From: Gammaproteobacteria bacterium
GTDB lineage: Bacteria > Pseudomonadota > Gammaproteobacteria > DSM-16500
Length of the DNA: 49,297 bases
Assembly (NCBI GenBank): GCA_014132595.1
Contig: BMAG01000036.1
Location: 1 to 49,297, forward strand
Reading direction: 5' to 3'
Position numbers and translations under genes: made by a program. A model generated the notes under the pieces. That model was not told the origin of the DNA. It was given only the letters and a program-made list of their open reading frames with translations, and did not search any database. Of the stretch, positions 36,906 through 47,800 are shown one piece after another; positions within the stretch are counted from its first letter, which is position 1; the number at the start of each line of letters is the position of its first letter.

Positions 36906-39206
36906 TTGAAACAGGCACAGCAAAATAAATCCACCCGCCGTCCTATTGCGATTCAAATGGGGCATCGTTTGCGTGAAGGTATTTTAATTATTGCCGCAGC
37001 GCTTGCTGTGTTTTTATTGACAGCTTTTTTGACTTATCACAGTACAGACCCCAGTTGGTCCAGCACGGGTATAAGCGATAAGATCTTAAATGGCGGTGGA
37101 AGGGTCGGAGCATTTTTGGCTGATTTGTTTCTTTCGATCTTTGGCTGTATTGCGTATGTGTTACCTCCATTGATTGTTTTTGCTGCTTGGTTAGGCGTGA
37201 AAGAATCATCCGAGGAACGTTTATTTAAAAAGAGTGAATTCTTTTTTAAATCCATGGGCTTTATTTTAATTGTTCTAAGTAGTTGTGCCTTGGTAGATCT
37301 TTATATTCCCCACGCAACGATTTCCTTACCTGCCAATGCGGGTGGTATTTTAGGAGATGTGCTTGCGGTTGAACTTAAGCAAATTTTAAATCCTGTTGGC
37401 AGTGCATTAATTTTATTTACAGCGTTATTATGCGGCGTGACATTGTTTGCCGGTATTTCATGGTTAGGATTAATTGATGCAGTCGGCGCACAAATGGCGA
37501 AACTGTATCAGGTATTTAAATTATGGATAGAAAAAATTAAAACGAAAGCTGACAGCACGGTTGCTTCCTCCCTGTTGGAGACGTCAGAAAAGATAAAGAA
37601 ACCGGCTAAACCTAGGCTTGAACCCGTTATGATTGAGCCTAAGTTAGCTGTACCTAAAATTTCTGAACCTGTACGTTCACCTGTTAAAAAAAGCAGTAAA
37701 GTAGAGGTGCCTCCTGTCGTACTTTCACCGGGGATGTTACCGCCTTTAACGTTATTAAACCCGCCTACACCGTCTCAAGAAAAAGCATTTTCAAAAGTCA
37801 GTTTTGAAGATTTATCTTTATTGGTTGAACAGCGGTTACTGGATTTTGGTGTAGAAGTCAAAGTCGTTGCTGTGCATCCAGGGCCTGTCGTCACGCGCTT
37901 TGAGCTGGATCTTGCGCCTGGAATCAAAGTCAGCAAAATAAGCGGTTTAGCTAAAGACATCGCGCGTTCTTTGTCGGTCACCAGTGTGCGTATTGTAGAA
38001 GTGATTCCAGGTAAATCAGTGATTGGGTTAGAAGTTCCAAACGAGCATCGTGAAATCGTATGCTTGAGGGAAGTTCTGGAATCAACACGTTATACGCAAT
38101 CGCATTCACCGATCAGTCTTGCATTAGGTAAAGATATTGCGGGTTTTCCTGTTGTGGTTGATTTGGCAAAAATGCCGCATTTATTGGTGGCAGGGACTAC
38201 GGGTGCTGGAAAGTCAGTGAGTTTAAACGGCATGTTGCTCAGTATGTTGTTTAAAGCCACGCCCGAACAATTACGTTTAATTATGATTGATCCTAAAATG
38301 TTGGAATTATCTATTTATGAAGGTATTCCGCATTTATTAACGCCCGTGATTACGGATATGAAAGATGCTGCCAATGCCTTGCGATGGTGTGTGGGAGAAA
38401 TGGATCGACGTTATCGTTTAATGGCATCATTGGGTGTGCGAAATCTGGCAGGCTATAACATGAAAGTGATGGAAGCGACTAAAGAGGGTAATCCAATACC
38501 TGCGCCTGATTGGTTAAAAGCAATCGCAAATCAGCCTGAGACGTTACAACCTTTGCCGATGATTGTGGTGGTCGTAGATGAATTAGCCGATATGATGATG
38601 GTTGTTGGTAAAAAGGTTGAAGAATTGGTGACACGTATCGCGCAAAAAGCACGTGCTGCGGGAATTCATTTAATTTTAGCAACACAACGTCCTTCGGTAG
38701 ATGTGATTACGGGATTAATCAAAGCAAATATTCCAACGCGTATTGCGTTTCAAGTATCATCCAGAATTGATTCGCGCACGATCTTGGATCAGCAGGGTGC
38801 TGAGCAGTTGATAGGAAATGGGGATATGCTGTATTTGCCGCCGGGAACAGGTGTGCCTGTTCGTGTACATGGTGCGTATGTGGCCGATGAAGAAGTGCAT
38901 CGCGTGGTTGCGACTTGGCAATCGTATGGTAAACCTGCGTATCTTGAAGAAGTCACTGAAGGTGTGAGCGAAGCGGGTGCTGGGGGTGTTGAAGAGGGTG
39001 GCGGTGAAGCAGATCCATTATATGATGAAGCGTTGCGAATTGTCACAGAATCGCGCCGTGCTTCCATTTCATTAGTGCAGCGTCGTTTACGCATTGGATA
39101 CAACCGCGCTGCTCGAATTATGGAAGATATGGAATTAGCCGGCGTTGTGAGTACGATGGATTCAAGCGGTTCACGCGAAGTGTTAGCTCACGCACCGCCG
39201 GAATAA
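36906..39206 (+). CDS. ftsK: DNA translocase FtsK
   Basis: FtsK anchors at the septum and pumps chromosome ends to dif for XerCD resolution. The product (766 residues) has four or so membrane helices in the first ~190 residues, a short proline-rich linker (to about 280) rather than the ~600-residue linker of E. coli, the RecA-like motor with Walker A GTTGAGKSV near 428 and VVVVDELADMMM, and the winged-helix gamma domain (DPLYDEALRIVTESRRASIS onward) that reads KOPS. The start is uncertain: two in-frame TTG codons at 36891 and 36906; the second has GGAG nine bases upstream and is preferred. Confidence 0.95.
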   Translation: MKQAQQNKSTRRPIAIQMGHRLREGILIIAAALAVFLLTAFLTYHSTDPSWSSTGISDKILNGGGRVGAFLADLFLSIFGCIAYVLPPLIVFAAWLGVKESSEERLFKKSEFFFKSMGFILIVLSSCALVDLYIPHATISLPANAGGILGDVLAVELKQILNPVGSALILFTALLCGVTLFAGISWLGLIDAVGAQMAKLYQVFKLWIEKIKTKADSTVASSLLETSEKIKKPAKPRLEPVMIEPKLAVPKISEPVRSPVKKSSKVEVPPVVLSPGMLPPLTLLNPPTPSQEKAFSKVSFEDLSLLVEQRLLDFGVEVKVVAVHPGPVVTRFELDLAPGIKVSKISGLAKDIARSLSVTSVRIVEVIPGKSVIGLEVPNEHREIVCLREVLESTRYTQSHSPISLALGKDIAGFPVVVDLAKMPHLLVAGTTGAGKSVSLNGMLLSMLFKATPEQLRLIMIDPKMLELSIYEGIPHLLTPVITDMKDAANALRWCVGEMDRRYRLMASLGVRNLAGYNMKVMEATKEGNPIPAPDWLKAIANQPETLQPLPMIVVVVDELADMMMVVGKKVEELVTRIAQKARAAGIHLILATQRPSVDVITGLIKANIPTRIAFQVSSRIDSRTILDQQGAEQLIGNGDMLYLPPGTGVPVRVHGAYVADEEVHRVVATWQSYGKPAYLEEVTEGVSEAGAGGVEEGGGEADPLYDEALRIVTESRRASISLVQRRLRIGYNRAARIMEDMELAGVVSTMDSSGSREVLAHAPPE

Positions 39207-39259
39207 TGATAGTAGCGTCTGCTCATTTTCACCGTCAGTGTTTTGGACTCTAAAGTATT

Positions 39260-39300
39260 GCTTGAAAGATGGATTGCTTCGCTTCGCTCGCAATGACGGC
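39260..39300 (-). repeat. GCGAGCGAAGCGAAGC-type repeat after ftsK
   Basis: On the minus strand this reads CATTGCGAGCGAAGCGAAGC followed by AATCCATCTTTCAAGC, matching the tip element of the giant hairpin (4933-4966) base for base over about 35 bp. Here it is single, not palindromic. Confidence 0.85.
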
Positions 39301-39320
39301 AGTGAAATAATAATGCTATA

Positions 39321-39360
39321 AAATAGACGCAAGCGGGCCCGCAAACGTTCACATTCACGA
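39321..39360 (+). repeat. Dispersed ~40-bp repeat copy before lolA
   Basis: The sequence AAATAGACGCAAGCGGGCCC then GCAAACGTTCACATTCACGA matches the consensus well. It lies 20 bp after the GCGAGCGAAGC repeat, so two families are side by side in the ftsK-lolA gap. Confidence 0.8.
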
Positions 39361-39406
39361 TGGGGTTGGTGGTAACAATAGATCTGTTTTTTTAGGAGAT
39401 TATGTC

Positions 39407-40036
39407 ATGTTGCGGTTAGTTATTTGTTTGATTCTGTTTGTTTGCCAAATGAATTGTTATGCAATTACACCCAGTGCGGAATTGACTCAGCTATTGTCAA
39501 CGATTCAATCATTGCAAGCAGACTTCACGCAAACGATTAGTGATAATAAAGGGAAACAGACAGAGCAATCGGTCGGTAAAATGGCTTTAGCGCGTCCGGG
39601 CAAGTTTCGTTGGAGTGTGACTAAACCCGTGGCTCAATTGATTGTCGCTAACAATACACGATTATGGATTTATGATCCTGAATTAGAGCAGGTGACTATT
39701 CGTTATCTCAATAAAGAAATAGAAAATACGCCTGTTTTATTATTAAGTAATCCATCGGTTGCATTGGAGAAAAATTTTAGTGTTCAAACGATTGATAAGG
39801 CTGCTTCAATGCAATGGTTTGTCTTATTGCCAAAGAGTCGTGATAGCATGCTGGCTTTTATTAAAATGGGCTTTTCAAAGGGAAAAATCAGTGAAATGGA
39901 CTTGCAGGATCATTTAGGTCATAATACGGTCATTGAATTTTACAATGTTTCGATGAACCAACCCGTATCTGCATCATTATTTAATTTTAAACCACCTGCG
40001 CATACTGATGTGATTGATGAAACAAAAAACCGATAA
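39407..40036 (+). CDS. lolA: Outer membrane lipoprotein carrier LolA
   Basis: LolA ferries lipoproteins across the periplasm from LolCDE to LolB. The 209-residue precursor has a signal peptide (about residues 1-19, ending CYA) and the family pattern: [15 protein letters not shown], the strand [29 protein letters not shown] and [20 protein letters not shown] lies eight bases before the ATG at 39407; another ATG at 39402 is out of frame. Its place between ftsK and rarA is a conserved gene order. Confidence 0.95.
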   Translation: MLRLVICLILFVCQMNCYAITPSAELTQLLSTIQSLQADFTQTISDNKGKQTEQSVGKMALARPGKFRWSVTKPVAQLIVANNTRLWIYDPELEQVTIRYLNKEIENTPVLLLSNPSVALEKNFSVQTIDKAASMQWFVLLPKSRDSMLAFIKMGFSKGKISEMDLQDHLGHNTVIEFYNVSMNQPVSASLFNFKPPAHTDVIDETKNR

Positions 40037-41336
40037 AACAGCTTTATTTCAACCGCTTGCTGCACGCTTAAGACCTGCATCACTCGATGAATTTGTAGGA
40101 CAGGCTCATTTATTAGGAAAGGATAAACCGTTACGTAAAGCAATCGAGCAGGGTGTCTTGCATTCCATGATTTTATGGGGGCCGCCAGGTACTGGTAAAA
40201 CAACACTCGCGCGTTTGATGGCTGAACGTGTGAATGCACGATTTGAAAAATTATCTGCTATTTTTTCAGGTGTTAAAGATATTCGGGCCATTGTAGAAGA
40301 GGCTAAAAGCGCACGTGAAACAACTTCCCAAAAAACAATTTTATTTGTCGATGAAGTGCATCGATTTAATAAAGCACAGCAAGATGCTTTTTTGCCCTAT
40401 GTGGAAGATGGCACATTAATCTTGATCGGTGCAACGACTGAAAATCCTTCTTTTGAATTGAATAATGCATTGTTGTCTCGCGCGCGCGTGTATGTACTTA
40501 AGCGTTTATCGGAAGAAGAATTGGTGCAAGTGATTGCACGTGCTTTGCAAGATCAAGAAAAGGGATTAGGAAATTTAGACTTGGATTTTCCTATCGAATT
40601 ACAAAAAAAATTGGCGCAAGCATCCGACGGTGATGCGCGAACTTGTTTAAATTTTCTTGAGATTCTGTCAGATTTTGCTGAGCTTCATCAGAAAAAATTA
40701 GTGATCACTGAAAAATTATTAGCAGAAGTTTTACAAGAAAGCGTGCGGCGGTTTGATAAAGGCGGTGAAGCGTTTTACGATCAGATTTCTGCATTACACA
40801 AAGCCGTGCGAGGTTCTTCTCCTGACGCTGCACTCTATTGGCTTTCTCGTATGTTAGATGGGGGCTGTGATCCATTATATATTGCTCGCCGTGCTTTACG
40901 TATGGCGAGTGAAGATATCGGCAATGCGGATCCTCGTGCTTTGCAATTAGCACTGAACGCGTGTGAAGTCTATGAACGGCTAGGCACCCCTGAAGGTGAA
41001 TTAGCCATTGCTCAAGCTATTGTGTATCTTGCTGTTGCACCTAAAAGTAATGCTGTTTATGTTGCATTCAATGCAGCCATGAGTGATGCAAAAGAACAAG
41101 GCTCCTTAGAAACTCCTCTTCATTTGCGGAATGCTCCAACTCGATTAATGAAAGAGCTAGGTTACGGAAAAAAATATCGCTATGCGCATGATGAACCGAA
41201 TGCTTATGCCGCAGGTGAAAATTATTTTCCAGAAGGGTTTGCTAAAAGACAATATTATCATCCCGTGAATCGTGGGTTAGAAGTGAAGATTGCTGAAAAA
41301 TTAGAGCAATTAAAAAAATGGGATAATGAGAAATGA
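40017..41336 (+). CDS. rarA: Replication-associated recombination ATPase RarA
   Basis: RarA (MgsA) is an AAA+ ATPase related to clamp-loader proteins that acts at stalled forks. The 439-residue product has [17 protein letters not shown], Walker [12 protein letters not shown], Walker [20 protein letters not shown], sensor 1 [10 protein letters not shown], and the C-terminal tetramer domain with [12 protein letters not shown] and YPEGF-like [15 protein letters not shown]. The ATG at 40017 (a TTG precedes it) lies inside the last codons of lolA, so the two overlap by about 20 bases and should be coupled. serS, which often follows, is absent. Confidence 0.96.
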   Translation: MKQKTDKTALFQPLAARLRPASLDEFVGQAHLLGKDKPLRKAIEQGVLHSMILWGPPGTGKTTLARLMAERVNARFEKLSAIFSGVKDIRAIVEEAKSARETTSQKTILFVDEVHRFNKAQQDAFLPYVEDGTLILIGATTENPSFELNNALLSRARVYVLKRLSEEELVQVIARALQDQEKGLGNLDLDFPIELQKKLAQASDGDARTCLNFLEILSDFAELHQKKLVITEKLLAEVLQESVRRFDKGGEAFYDQISALHKAVRGSSPDAALYWLSRMLDGGCDPLYIARRALRMASEDIGNADPRALQLALNACEVYERLGTPEGELAIAQAIVYLAVAPKSNAVYVAFNAAMSDAKEQGSLETPLHLRNAPTRLMKELGYGKKYRYAHDEPNAYAAGENYFPEGFAKRQYYHPVNRGLEVKIAEKLEQLKKWDNEK

Positions 41337-41362
41337 AACCTCAAGATCCCTTTTTAATTCCG

Positions 41363-42151
41363 TTATTGTGCCTCGGTATCATCTGCTACTTCTTTGTGAA
41401 CATCAGAGTGGATAGATAACACGATGGAAGGGGATACGGAACATCCCTGGCTGTTTTTTTCGTTTAACCAACACCAATTTTGATTACTATCAAAGATAGA
41501 GACATTCACACCAGGATCTTTGGATGTTGTCTTCATCGGGTCCCACTGCATATAACGACCTTCATCATAAGGCGTTTTTAGAACTGTTTTGGAAAAGTGA
41601 CTACGTTCAAAGGCAGACCATCTGGTAGCTTGATGAATTTGCAATACATAATGGATCTTTGCAATTTCTTTTCCATCCGTCGTTTTCGTGATGACAAGAT
41701 CTCCTTCAAAAGGCTTGAGTGGATATGCAGCTTTCTCATAGGCATTTGCTATACCGAAACCCACTACTCCGTTGGGCATATCAAAGAATTTTTGGATAGG
41801 GATATCCCACGTTATCGCAGAAGTATCGCCTGTGAAATAAGGATTCGAGGCTGGTAATTTTTCACCTACGGAATAAGAAGCTGGGATACCTTTTGCTAAT
41901 TCTGGCACATCGCGGCAAAGGGTTTTGTTTAAAGTATGAAGCACCTGATCGCTGCAAACACCATTCCAGATGTCGGATGCATAGTTTGTAGGATGAAAGG
42001 TGGCTGTAATATCATCAGCTAGATCGTTATATATAGTGACTTTAAAATGTGGATTTAAATCTTCGGCATTGTCTGCAAAAACTGTAGTATTTGCAGCAAC
42101 TAATAAGGGCGCAATGATCAATGATAAAAAAAGTTTATTATTCAATCTCAT
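41363..42151 (-). CDS. Exported protein of unknown family, paralogue 1
   Basis: I do not recognise this 262-residue protein. It has a clear signal peptide (LFLSLIIAPLLVAANTTVFA, cleaved near residue 26). Its mature part is closely related to the gene at 42340: shared are PHFKVTI, a Cys in WNGVCS, LCRDV, GIPA, FFDMP, HYVLQIHQATRW, DEGRYMQWDP and NWCWL. Four or so cysteines are conserved in the pair, suggesting disulfides outside the cytoplasm. A role in adhesion, inhibition or host contact could be guessed, but nothing in the sequence settles it. Confidence 0.75.
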   Translation of the reverse strand: MRLNNKLFLSLIIAPLLVAANTTVFADNAEDLNPHFKVTIYNDLADDITATFHPTNYASDIWNGVCSDQVLHTLNKTLCRDVPELAKGIPASYSVGEKLPASNPYFTGDTSAITWDIPIQKFFDMPNGVVGFGIANAYEKAAYPLKPFEGDLVITKTTDGKEIAKIHYVLQIHQATRWSAFERSHFSKTVLKTPYDEGRYMQWDPMKTTSKDPGVNVSIFDSNQNWCWLNEKNSQGCSVSPSIVLSIHSDVHKEVADDTEAQ

Positions 42152-42232
42152 AGGGATCTCTTGTTTTGTAATTAAAAATGACTCTGAATTATAGCTGATA
42201 AATCAAAATTTATTCAATTGATAATAACCGAA

Positions 42233-42251
42233 TCGTGAACGTCTGCGTTTT
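42233..42251 (-). repeat. Truncated copy of the dispersed ~40-bp repeat
   Basis: TCGTGAACGTCTGCGTTTT is the right half of the consensus in reverse orientation. It lies between the two exported paralogues (gap 42152-42339), which holds nothing else I can identify apart from a short GC-rich stretch around 42301-42325. Confidence 0.5.
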
Positions 42252-42339
42252 AATGCATGAGCTGAGCCGACATAAAACATACCGATTAATCGGACAGCAA
42301 TGCGCCTGCGCGGGAATGACAGGAATCATTGACTATGTA

Positions 42340-43131
42340 TTAATAATACGGTCCGGTAGTGGAAATCGGTTTTTCTGGAGGGGCAACTGATAAAGTGATA
42401 ACAGGTCTTGAAGTGCAAGGTGTGGTTCCTTGCTCACGTTGTTGAGAGCTGGAGTCATCCGTTAACCAGCACCAATTATAACCTGTCGGATAATTTTCCT
42501 TAATGTCTACAGAAACTTTTGGATCATAAGATTCATAGGTTATAGGATCCCATTGCATATAGCGCCCCTCATCCGCAGGAAGAATCTCTGTATTCATTCG
42601 TCGAAGCTTAGTCCATCGTGTCGCCTGATGAATTTGCAAAACATAATGAAGTTTTGCGAGTTCTTTTCCATTGGTGGCATTAGAGATAACAATATCACCG
42701 GCGAATGGTTTGAGAAGATTCGCGAATACTTTATCTTCATTGATATTGCAAAAAACCACTCTTCCATCCGGCATATCAAAGAATTTTCCTCCCCCACAAT
42801 TTGAAGCTGGAGGAAAAAAGGGATCAGATGGCAACAAAGCAGTGTCATAGGTAGTAAAGTAGGCCGGAATTCCTTGATAGAGTTCTTGCACATCTTTACA
42901 AAGTGTTTTAGGGTACGACGGAAATACTCGTTCTGAACAAGCACCATTCCAAACGTCAGGGGAATAATGGGAAGGATAAAAGGTAGCAATTACGGCTTCT
43001 GTTAATTTATTATCGATGCTTACTTGAAAATGCGGATAAAAATCTTGAGGCATATCCGCAAAAATTGTTCTATTCAATAAGATGAATAAAGGAGTGATTA
43101 TCAATAATGAATATAATTTGATTTTTTTCAT
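42340..43131 (-). CDS. Exported protein of unknown family, paralogue 2
   Basis: The 263-residue precursor has a signal peptide (LYSLLIITPLFILLNRTIFA, cleaved near residue 25) and the same ordered motifs as its neighbour at 41363: PHFQVSI, WNGACS, LCKDV, GIPA, FFDMP, LHYVLQIHQATRW, DEGRYMQWDP and NWCWL. It has extra cysteines (SNCGGG, VVFCNI, TPCTS). The pair arose by tandem duplication, with substantial divergence since. Function is unknown. Confidence 0.75.
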   Translation of the reverse strand: MKKIKLYSLLIITPLFILLNRTIFADMPQDFYPHFQVSIDNKLTEAVIATFYPSHYSPDVWNGACSERVFPSYPKTLCKDVQELYQGIPAYFTTYDTALLPSDPFFPPASNCGGGKFFDMPDGRVVFCNINEDKVFANLLKPFAGDIVISNATNGKELAKLHYVLQIHQATRWTKLRRMNTEILPADEGRYMQWDPITYESYDPKVSVDIKENYPTGYNWCWLTDDSSSQQREQGTTPCTSRPVITLSVAPPEKPISTTGPYY

Positions 43132-43143
43132 CGATCAACTTTT

Positions 43144-44142
43144 TTAATTATTACCTATTAACCCCATGACCCAAAAAACTAGCGCCGAAACTAATCCCGC
43201 TGCGGGTATTGTTAAAAGCCACGCCCATACAATACTTCTTGCGACTCCCCATCGAACGGCACCATGCCCATTCAGCGAGCCTACACCAATAATAGAGCCT
43301 GTGATTGTGTGGGTGGTAGAGACAGGAATACCGAATGCTGTCGCAATAAATAAAGTGGATGCAGCGGCCGCTTCAGCGCAAAACCCACTGACGGGTTTGA
43401 GTTTGGTGATTTTCATGCCCATCGTTTTAACAATGCGCCAACCGCCAAATAAGGTTCCTAATGCCATGACAAAGTTACAAGAAACAATAACGGCTAGCGG
43501 CACATAAAAATGTTGACCCAGTGCGCCGGTGGAAAATAATAAGATCGCAATGATACCCATTGTTTTTTGTGCATCATTGCCACCATGCCCCAGGCTGATA
43601 AAGGCGGATGATATAAATTGTAATTTGCGAAACCACTGATCAACACGATGCGGTGTAAAATGAAAGAAAATTCTCGCGATGATAAACATTAGCAATAAAC
43701 CAAAAACTAAACCCAGCAAAGGTGAAATGACAATGAAGGCTAATACTTTTGAAATGCCTGTCCATTTCAGGGGTGAAAAACCTGCTTTTGCGATGGCAGT
43801 ACCTAATAGTCCGCCAATGAGTGCATGTGATGAGCTCGACGGAAGGCCAAAATACCAGGTTGCAATATTCCAGGTAATCGCACCAATTAGGGCTGCTAAT
43901 ATAAAATTAACATCGACAATCGAAGGATCGATTAATCCAGTGCCGATGGTATTTGCAACATTCAAATGAAAAAATAAAAAAGCGATAAAATTAAATGTTG
44001 CCGCCCATAAAACAGCCCAATGCGGTTTTAGAACGCGTGTTGAAACGATGGTAGCAATCGAATTTGCTGCATCATGAAAGCCATTTAAAAAGTCAAACAG
44101 CAATGCAAAAATGATAGTAATAATGACCAGGGTTGAGATCAT
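43144..44142 (-). CDS. pit: Low-affinity inorganic phosphate transporter (PiT)
   Basis: This is an inner-membrane transporter of the PiT family (332 residues, about ten helices) that takes up metal-phosphate with protons. The duplicated signature is visible as FDFLNGFHDAANSIATIVST at the start and LGHGGNDAQKTMGII in the second half, with PVSTTHTITGSIIGVG later. It begins three bases after the stop of the DUF47 gene, its standard partner. Confidence 0.95.
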   Translation of the reverse strand: MISTLVIITIIFALLFDFLNGFHDAANSIATIVSTRVLKPHWAVLWAATFNFIAFLFFHLNVANTIGTGLIDPSIVDVNFILAALIGAITWNIATWYFGLPSSSSHALIGGLLGTAIAKAGFSPLKWTGISKVLAFIVISPLLGLVFGLLLMFIIARIFFHFTPHRVDQWFRKLQFISSAFISLGHGGNDAQKTMGIIAILLFSTGALGQHFYVPLAVIVSCNFVMALGTLFGGWRIVKTMGMKITKLKPVSGFCAEAAAASTLFIATAFGIPVSTTHTITGSIIGVGSLNGHGAVRWGVARSIVWAWLLTIPAAGLVSALVFWVMGLIGNN

Positions 44143-44145
44143 AGT

Positions 44146-44772
44146 TTAAGAGTACTCGAGAATAATGCCTTTGAGAGTATTTGCGACATCCTGGCAACTA
44201 TTAATCACTAATTTAGTTTTTTCATAGATGTCTTTTAATTTATAAAACTGTTTAAAGTCTTTTTCGTGGGCAAATAATTTTTTTTCACCGGCTAAGACAA
44301 ATTGATGTGCTTTACTTTCATTATGACTTATCTCATCACAAAATTTAAAAATTTCATCTGATTTTTTGAGAGAATGTAAACGATAAACCGCTTGCTTGAG
44401 TAGCATGCTGGATTGCATGCTTAATTCAGCAAGATTAATCATCTCTTCAGGAACTTCTTTGAGTTGATAAAAAGGAAAACGTTGTGCGCAGCGGTTAAGT
44501 AAATCCAATATATCATCTAGACCGCTAGTTAACTCATGAATGTCATGACGATCAAAAGGTGTGATGAAAGTCTTATGTAAGAGTTCAAATGCGCTATGGG
44601 CAATTTGATCCCCTTTTTCTTCATTGGCAGCAATGGCATCCACATATTGCTGCTGCTTGTCCAAATTGTGCAGCATGGTATGGAATTGAGTTGTTGAGTC
44701 AACAATGATATCGGCTGTATTTTGGAATAAGCGAAAAAACCCTTCTTGGCTTGGTAAGAACCGCTTTAGCAT
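44146..44772 (-). CDS. DUF47 family PhoU-like regulator of Pit
   Basis: The 208-residue, all-helical product matches the DUF47/TIGR00153 family, PhoU-like proteins encoded beside pit and thought to regulate phosphate uptake. Typical wording is the opening LPSQEGFFRLFQNTADII, HDIHELTSGLDDILDLLNR and the acidic helices with ISHNESKAHQF that would bind metals. It lies upstream of pit on the same strand with almost no gap. Confidence 0.9.
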   Translation of the reverse strand: MLKRFLPSQEGFFRLFQNTADIIVDSTTQFHTMLHNLDKQQQYVDAIAANEEKGDQIAHSAFELLHKTFITPFDRHDIHELTSGLDDILDLLNRCAQRFPFYQLKEVPEEMINLAELSMQSSMLLKQAVYRLHSLKKSDEIFKFCDEISHNESKAHQFVLAGEKKLFAHEKDFKQFYKLKDIYEKTKLVINSCQDVANTLKGIILEYS

Positions 44773-44815
44773 ATCGTAATTATTCCTTTGATTGTTTTCA
44801 GTTTAAAAACGGCTG

Positions 44816-47800
44816 CTATTCTACCACAGGTTGTCCGAGTTCTTCTAAAATCTTTTCAATGAGCCCAATTCGTGCGGCTGTCTCATGTTCGGGTAGTGTA
44901 AAACGCAATCGTTTTGGGCCATCAAGACGAAATGGTTGTGATCGCATTTGAACCAATTTAATGATTTTCATGGGGTCAATATTCGGTTTTTCATTGAATT
45001 CGAATTTACCCTCTTTACTATTCGCTTCAATTTTAAGAATACCTAATTTTTCTGCGCGTTGTTTAAGCAAGGTGATTGCGATCAAATTTTTTGCAGGCTC
45101 AGGTAACAAACCGAAACGATCAATCATTTCTACCTGTATTTCATCAAGTTCACTGGAAGTTTTCGCACTGGCAATCCGCTTATATAGTTGTAAACGCAAA
45201 TGAACATCGCTCAAATAATGCTCAGGTATGAGCGCGGTAATTTGTAATTCTATCTCAGTCCCTTTAAGTGCGAAGGTATTATCAAAATCGGGTTGTTTGC
45301 CTTCTTTTAAAGCCGATACAGCCCGGGATAATAAATCCATGTAGAGCGTAAACCCAATGGCATGCATTTGCCCACTTTGGCTTTTGCCTAATAATTCGCC
45401 AGCGCCGCGAATTTCCAAATCATGGGTGGCCAATGTAAAGCCAATCCCTAAATCCTCCAGGGATGCAATCGCATCCAAACGTTTGGCCGCATCCGGAGTT
45501 AAGTTTTTGTGCGAAGGAATCAATAAATAAGCATAAGCTTGATGATGGGATCGTCCTACGCGGCCGCGGAGTTGGTGTAATTGCGCGAGTCCAAACTTAT
45601 CCGCGCGATTAATAATAATCGTGTTGGCTGACGGGATATCAATGCCGCTTTCTACAATGGTTGTACAAACTAAAACATTAAAACGCCGATGATAAAAATC
45701 AGCCATTACCTGTTCAAGTTCATGTTCATTCATTTGACCATGTGCAATTCCAATGCGTGCTTCAGGAATGAGTTGTGCTAATTCTCGAGCAGTTTTTTCA
45801 ATCGTCGCGACTTCATTGTGAATAAAATAAACTTGTCCGCCGCGCATGATTTCACGTAAAAGTGCTTCTTGAATAAGTGCATTTTGATATTCATGAATAA
45901 ATGTTTTAATAGACAAGCGTCGCGCGGGTGGTGTCGCGATGAGGGACAAGTCGCGAATACCTGAAAAGGCCATATTGAGGGTGCGAGGAATAGGGGTTGC
46001 TGTCAACGTTAAAATATCTACATTTACACGCAATGCCTTGAGTCGTTCTTTTTGCTGTACACCAAAACGGTGTTCTTCATCAATGATGACAAGACCGAGT
46101 TCTTTAAATTTGATATCGCTTTGTAATAATTTATGAGTACCGATAATGATATCAATTTTGCCTTGTTCGAGATCCTCTATCGTTTTTTTCTGATCTTTGC
46201 CGGATTTAAAGCGAGACATCACAGCCACTTGAATAGGCCAATCTGCAAAACGATCTTGAAAATTTTGATAATGTTGTTGAGCAAGCAATGTTGTGGGCGC
46301 AAGAATTGCGACTTGTTTGCCATTTTGTGTTGCGATGAAGGCCGCACGCATCGCAACTTCTGTTTTACCAAAACCGACATCGCCGCAGATGAGGCGATCC
46401 ATGGGTTTTTCTGAACTCATGTCCCGAATCACTTCATCAATAGCTTTTTGTTGATCGGGTGTTTCTTCGAAAGGAAAGGCGGCAGAAAAAATTGCATACT
46501 GTCCATCATTGGTTTCATAAACATGACCTTCGCGAGCTTCACGTTTTGCATAAATATCGAGTAACTCTGCAGCGATATCGGATACTTGCTCTGCTGCTTT
46601 GCGTTTGGCACGCTGCCATTGTTCGTGACCCAGTTTGTGTAAGGGAGCATGCTCAGGTTCGGCTCCACTGTATCTGCTGATGAGTTGTAGGGATGCGACA
46701 GGGACATATAACTTATCACCTTCTGCGTATTCCAGGCTTAAAAATTCAGCGAGCTGTTCACCGACCTTTAATGTTTGTAATCCTAAGTAACGACCTACCC
46801 CATGATCAATATGCACAACAGGATCGCCGACTTGCAACTCGGTGAGGTCTTTGATGATAGCATCGATATCCTGGGATGTTTCCTTGCGTTTTCGACGTTG
46901 AACAATACGCTCGCCAAATAACTGTGCTTCTGCAATGACGCTTAGCGGAGGATCCATCAATGTGAGACCTTCATCGAGCGCTGCAACAGTAATACCATAT
47001 TGAATAGAAGAATTTAAAAATTCATGCCAGGAAGAAAAAAGAGTGGGTGTCAGCTGGATGTTTTTAAATAATTGCAATAATACTTCACGCCTTCCTGCTG
47101 TTTCAGCACAAAATAATATTCGGCCTGTATAGGTTGTTAGAAATGTTTCAAGCGCTTGCAGAGGGCGGGTTGCCTTATGGTCTACTTTTAAATTAACAGG
47201 AGCACCGGTTGTAAAGCGTATGTGGTTTGTATCTGCATCGATATTGTCTGGCGTGATTTTGAGATGGGTATATTGACGCAGACTTCCAAAAATATCGGGA
47301 ACAGGAATAAAAACGGTTTGAGGAGGCAATATAGGATGCGTGATATCGTAGGCGCGCTGTTCATAACGTGTTTGTATCTCCTGCCAAAATTCCTCTGCTT
47401 TTTTATGTACGGATCCGACGGTGACAATAATGCTATTTTTGGGTATGTAATCAAACAATGAAGCCGTTTTTTCAAAAAAGAGCGGGAGGTAATATTCAAT
47501 GCCGGGTGAACAAATGCCGGCACTAATATCTCCATAAAGCGGACAATTCAGTGGGTTGCCGGGAAACTGGCTGCGCCACTGCTGTCGAAATAATTCAATC
47601 GAAGTTTCATTCAATGGAAATTCTTTTGCCGGTAATAGCGTTATATTGTCTACTTTTTCTAGGGATCGCTGGGTTTCTGGTGAGAAAGTACGAATGGATT
47701 CAATTTCATCATCAAATAAATCGATTCGATAAGGTGTGTCACTACCCATGGGGAAAAGATCGATAATAGACCCGCGTATTGCAAATTCACCATGCTCGCG

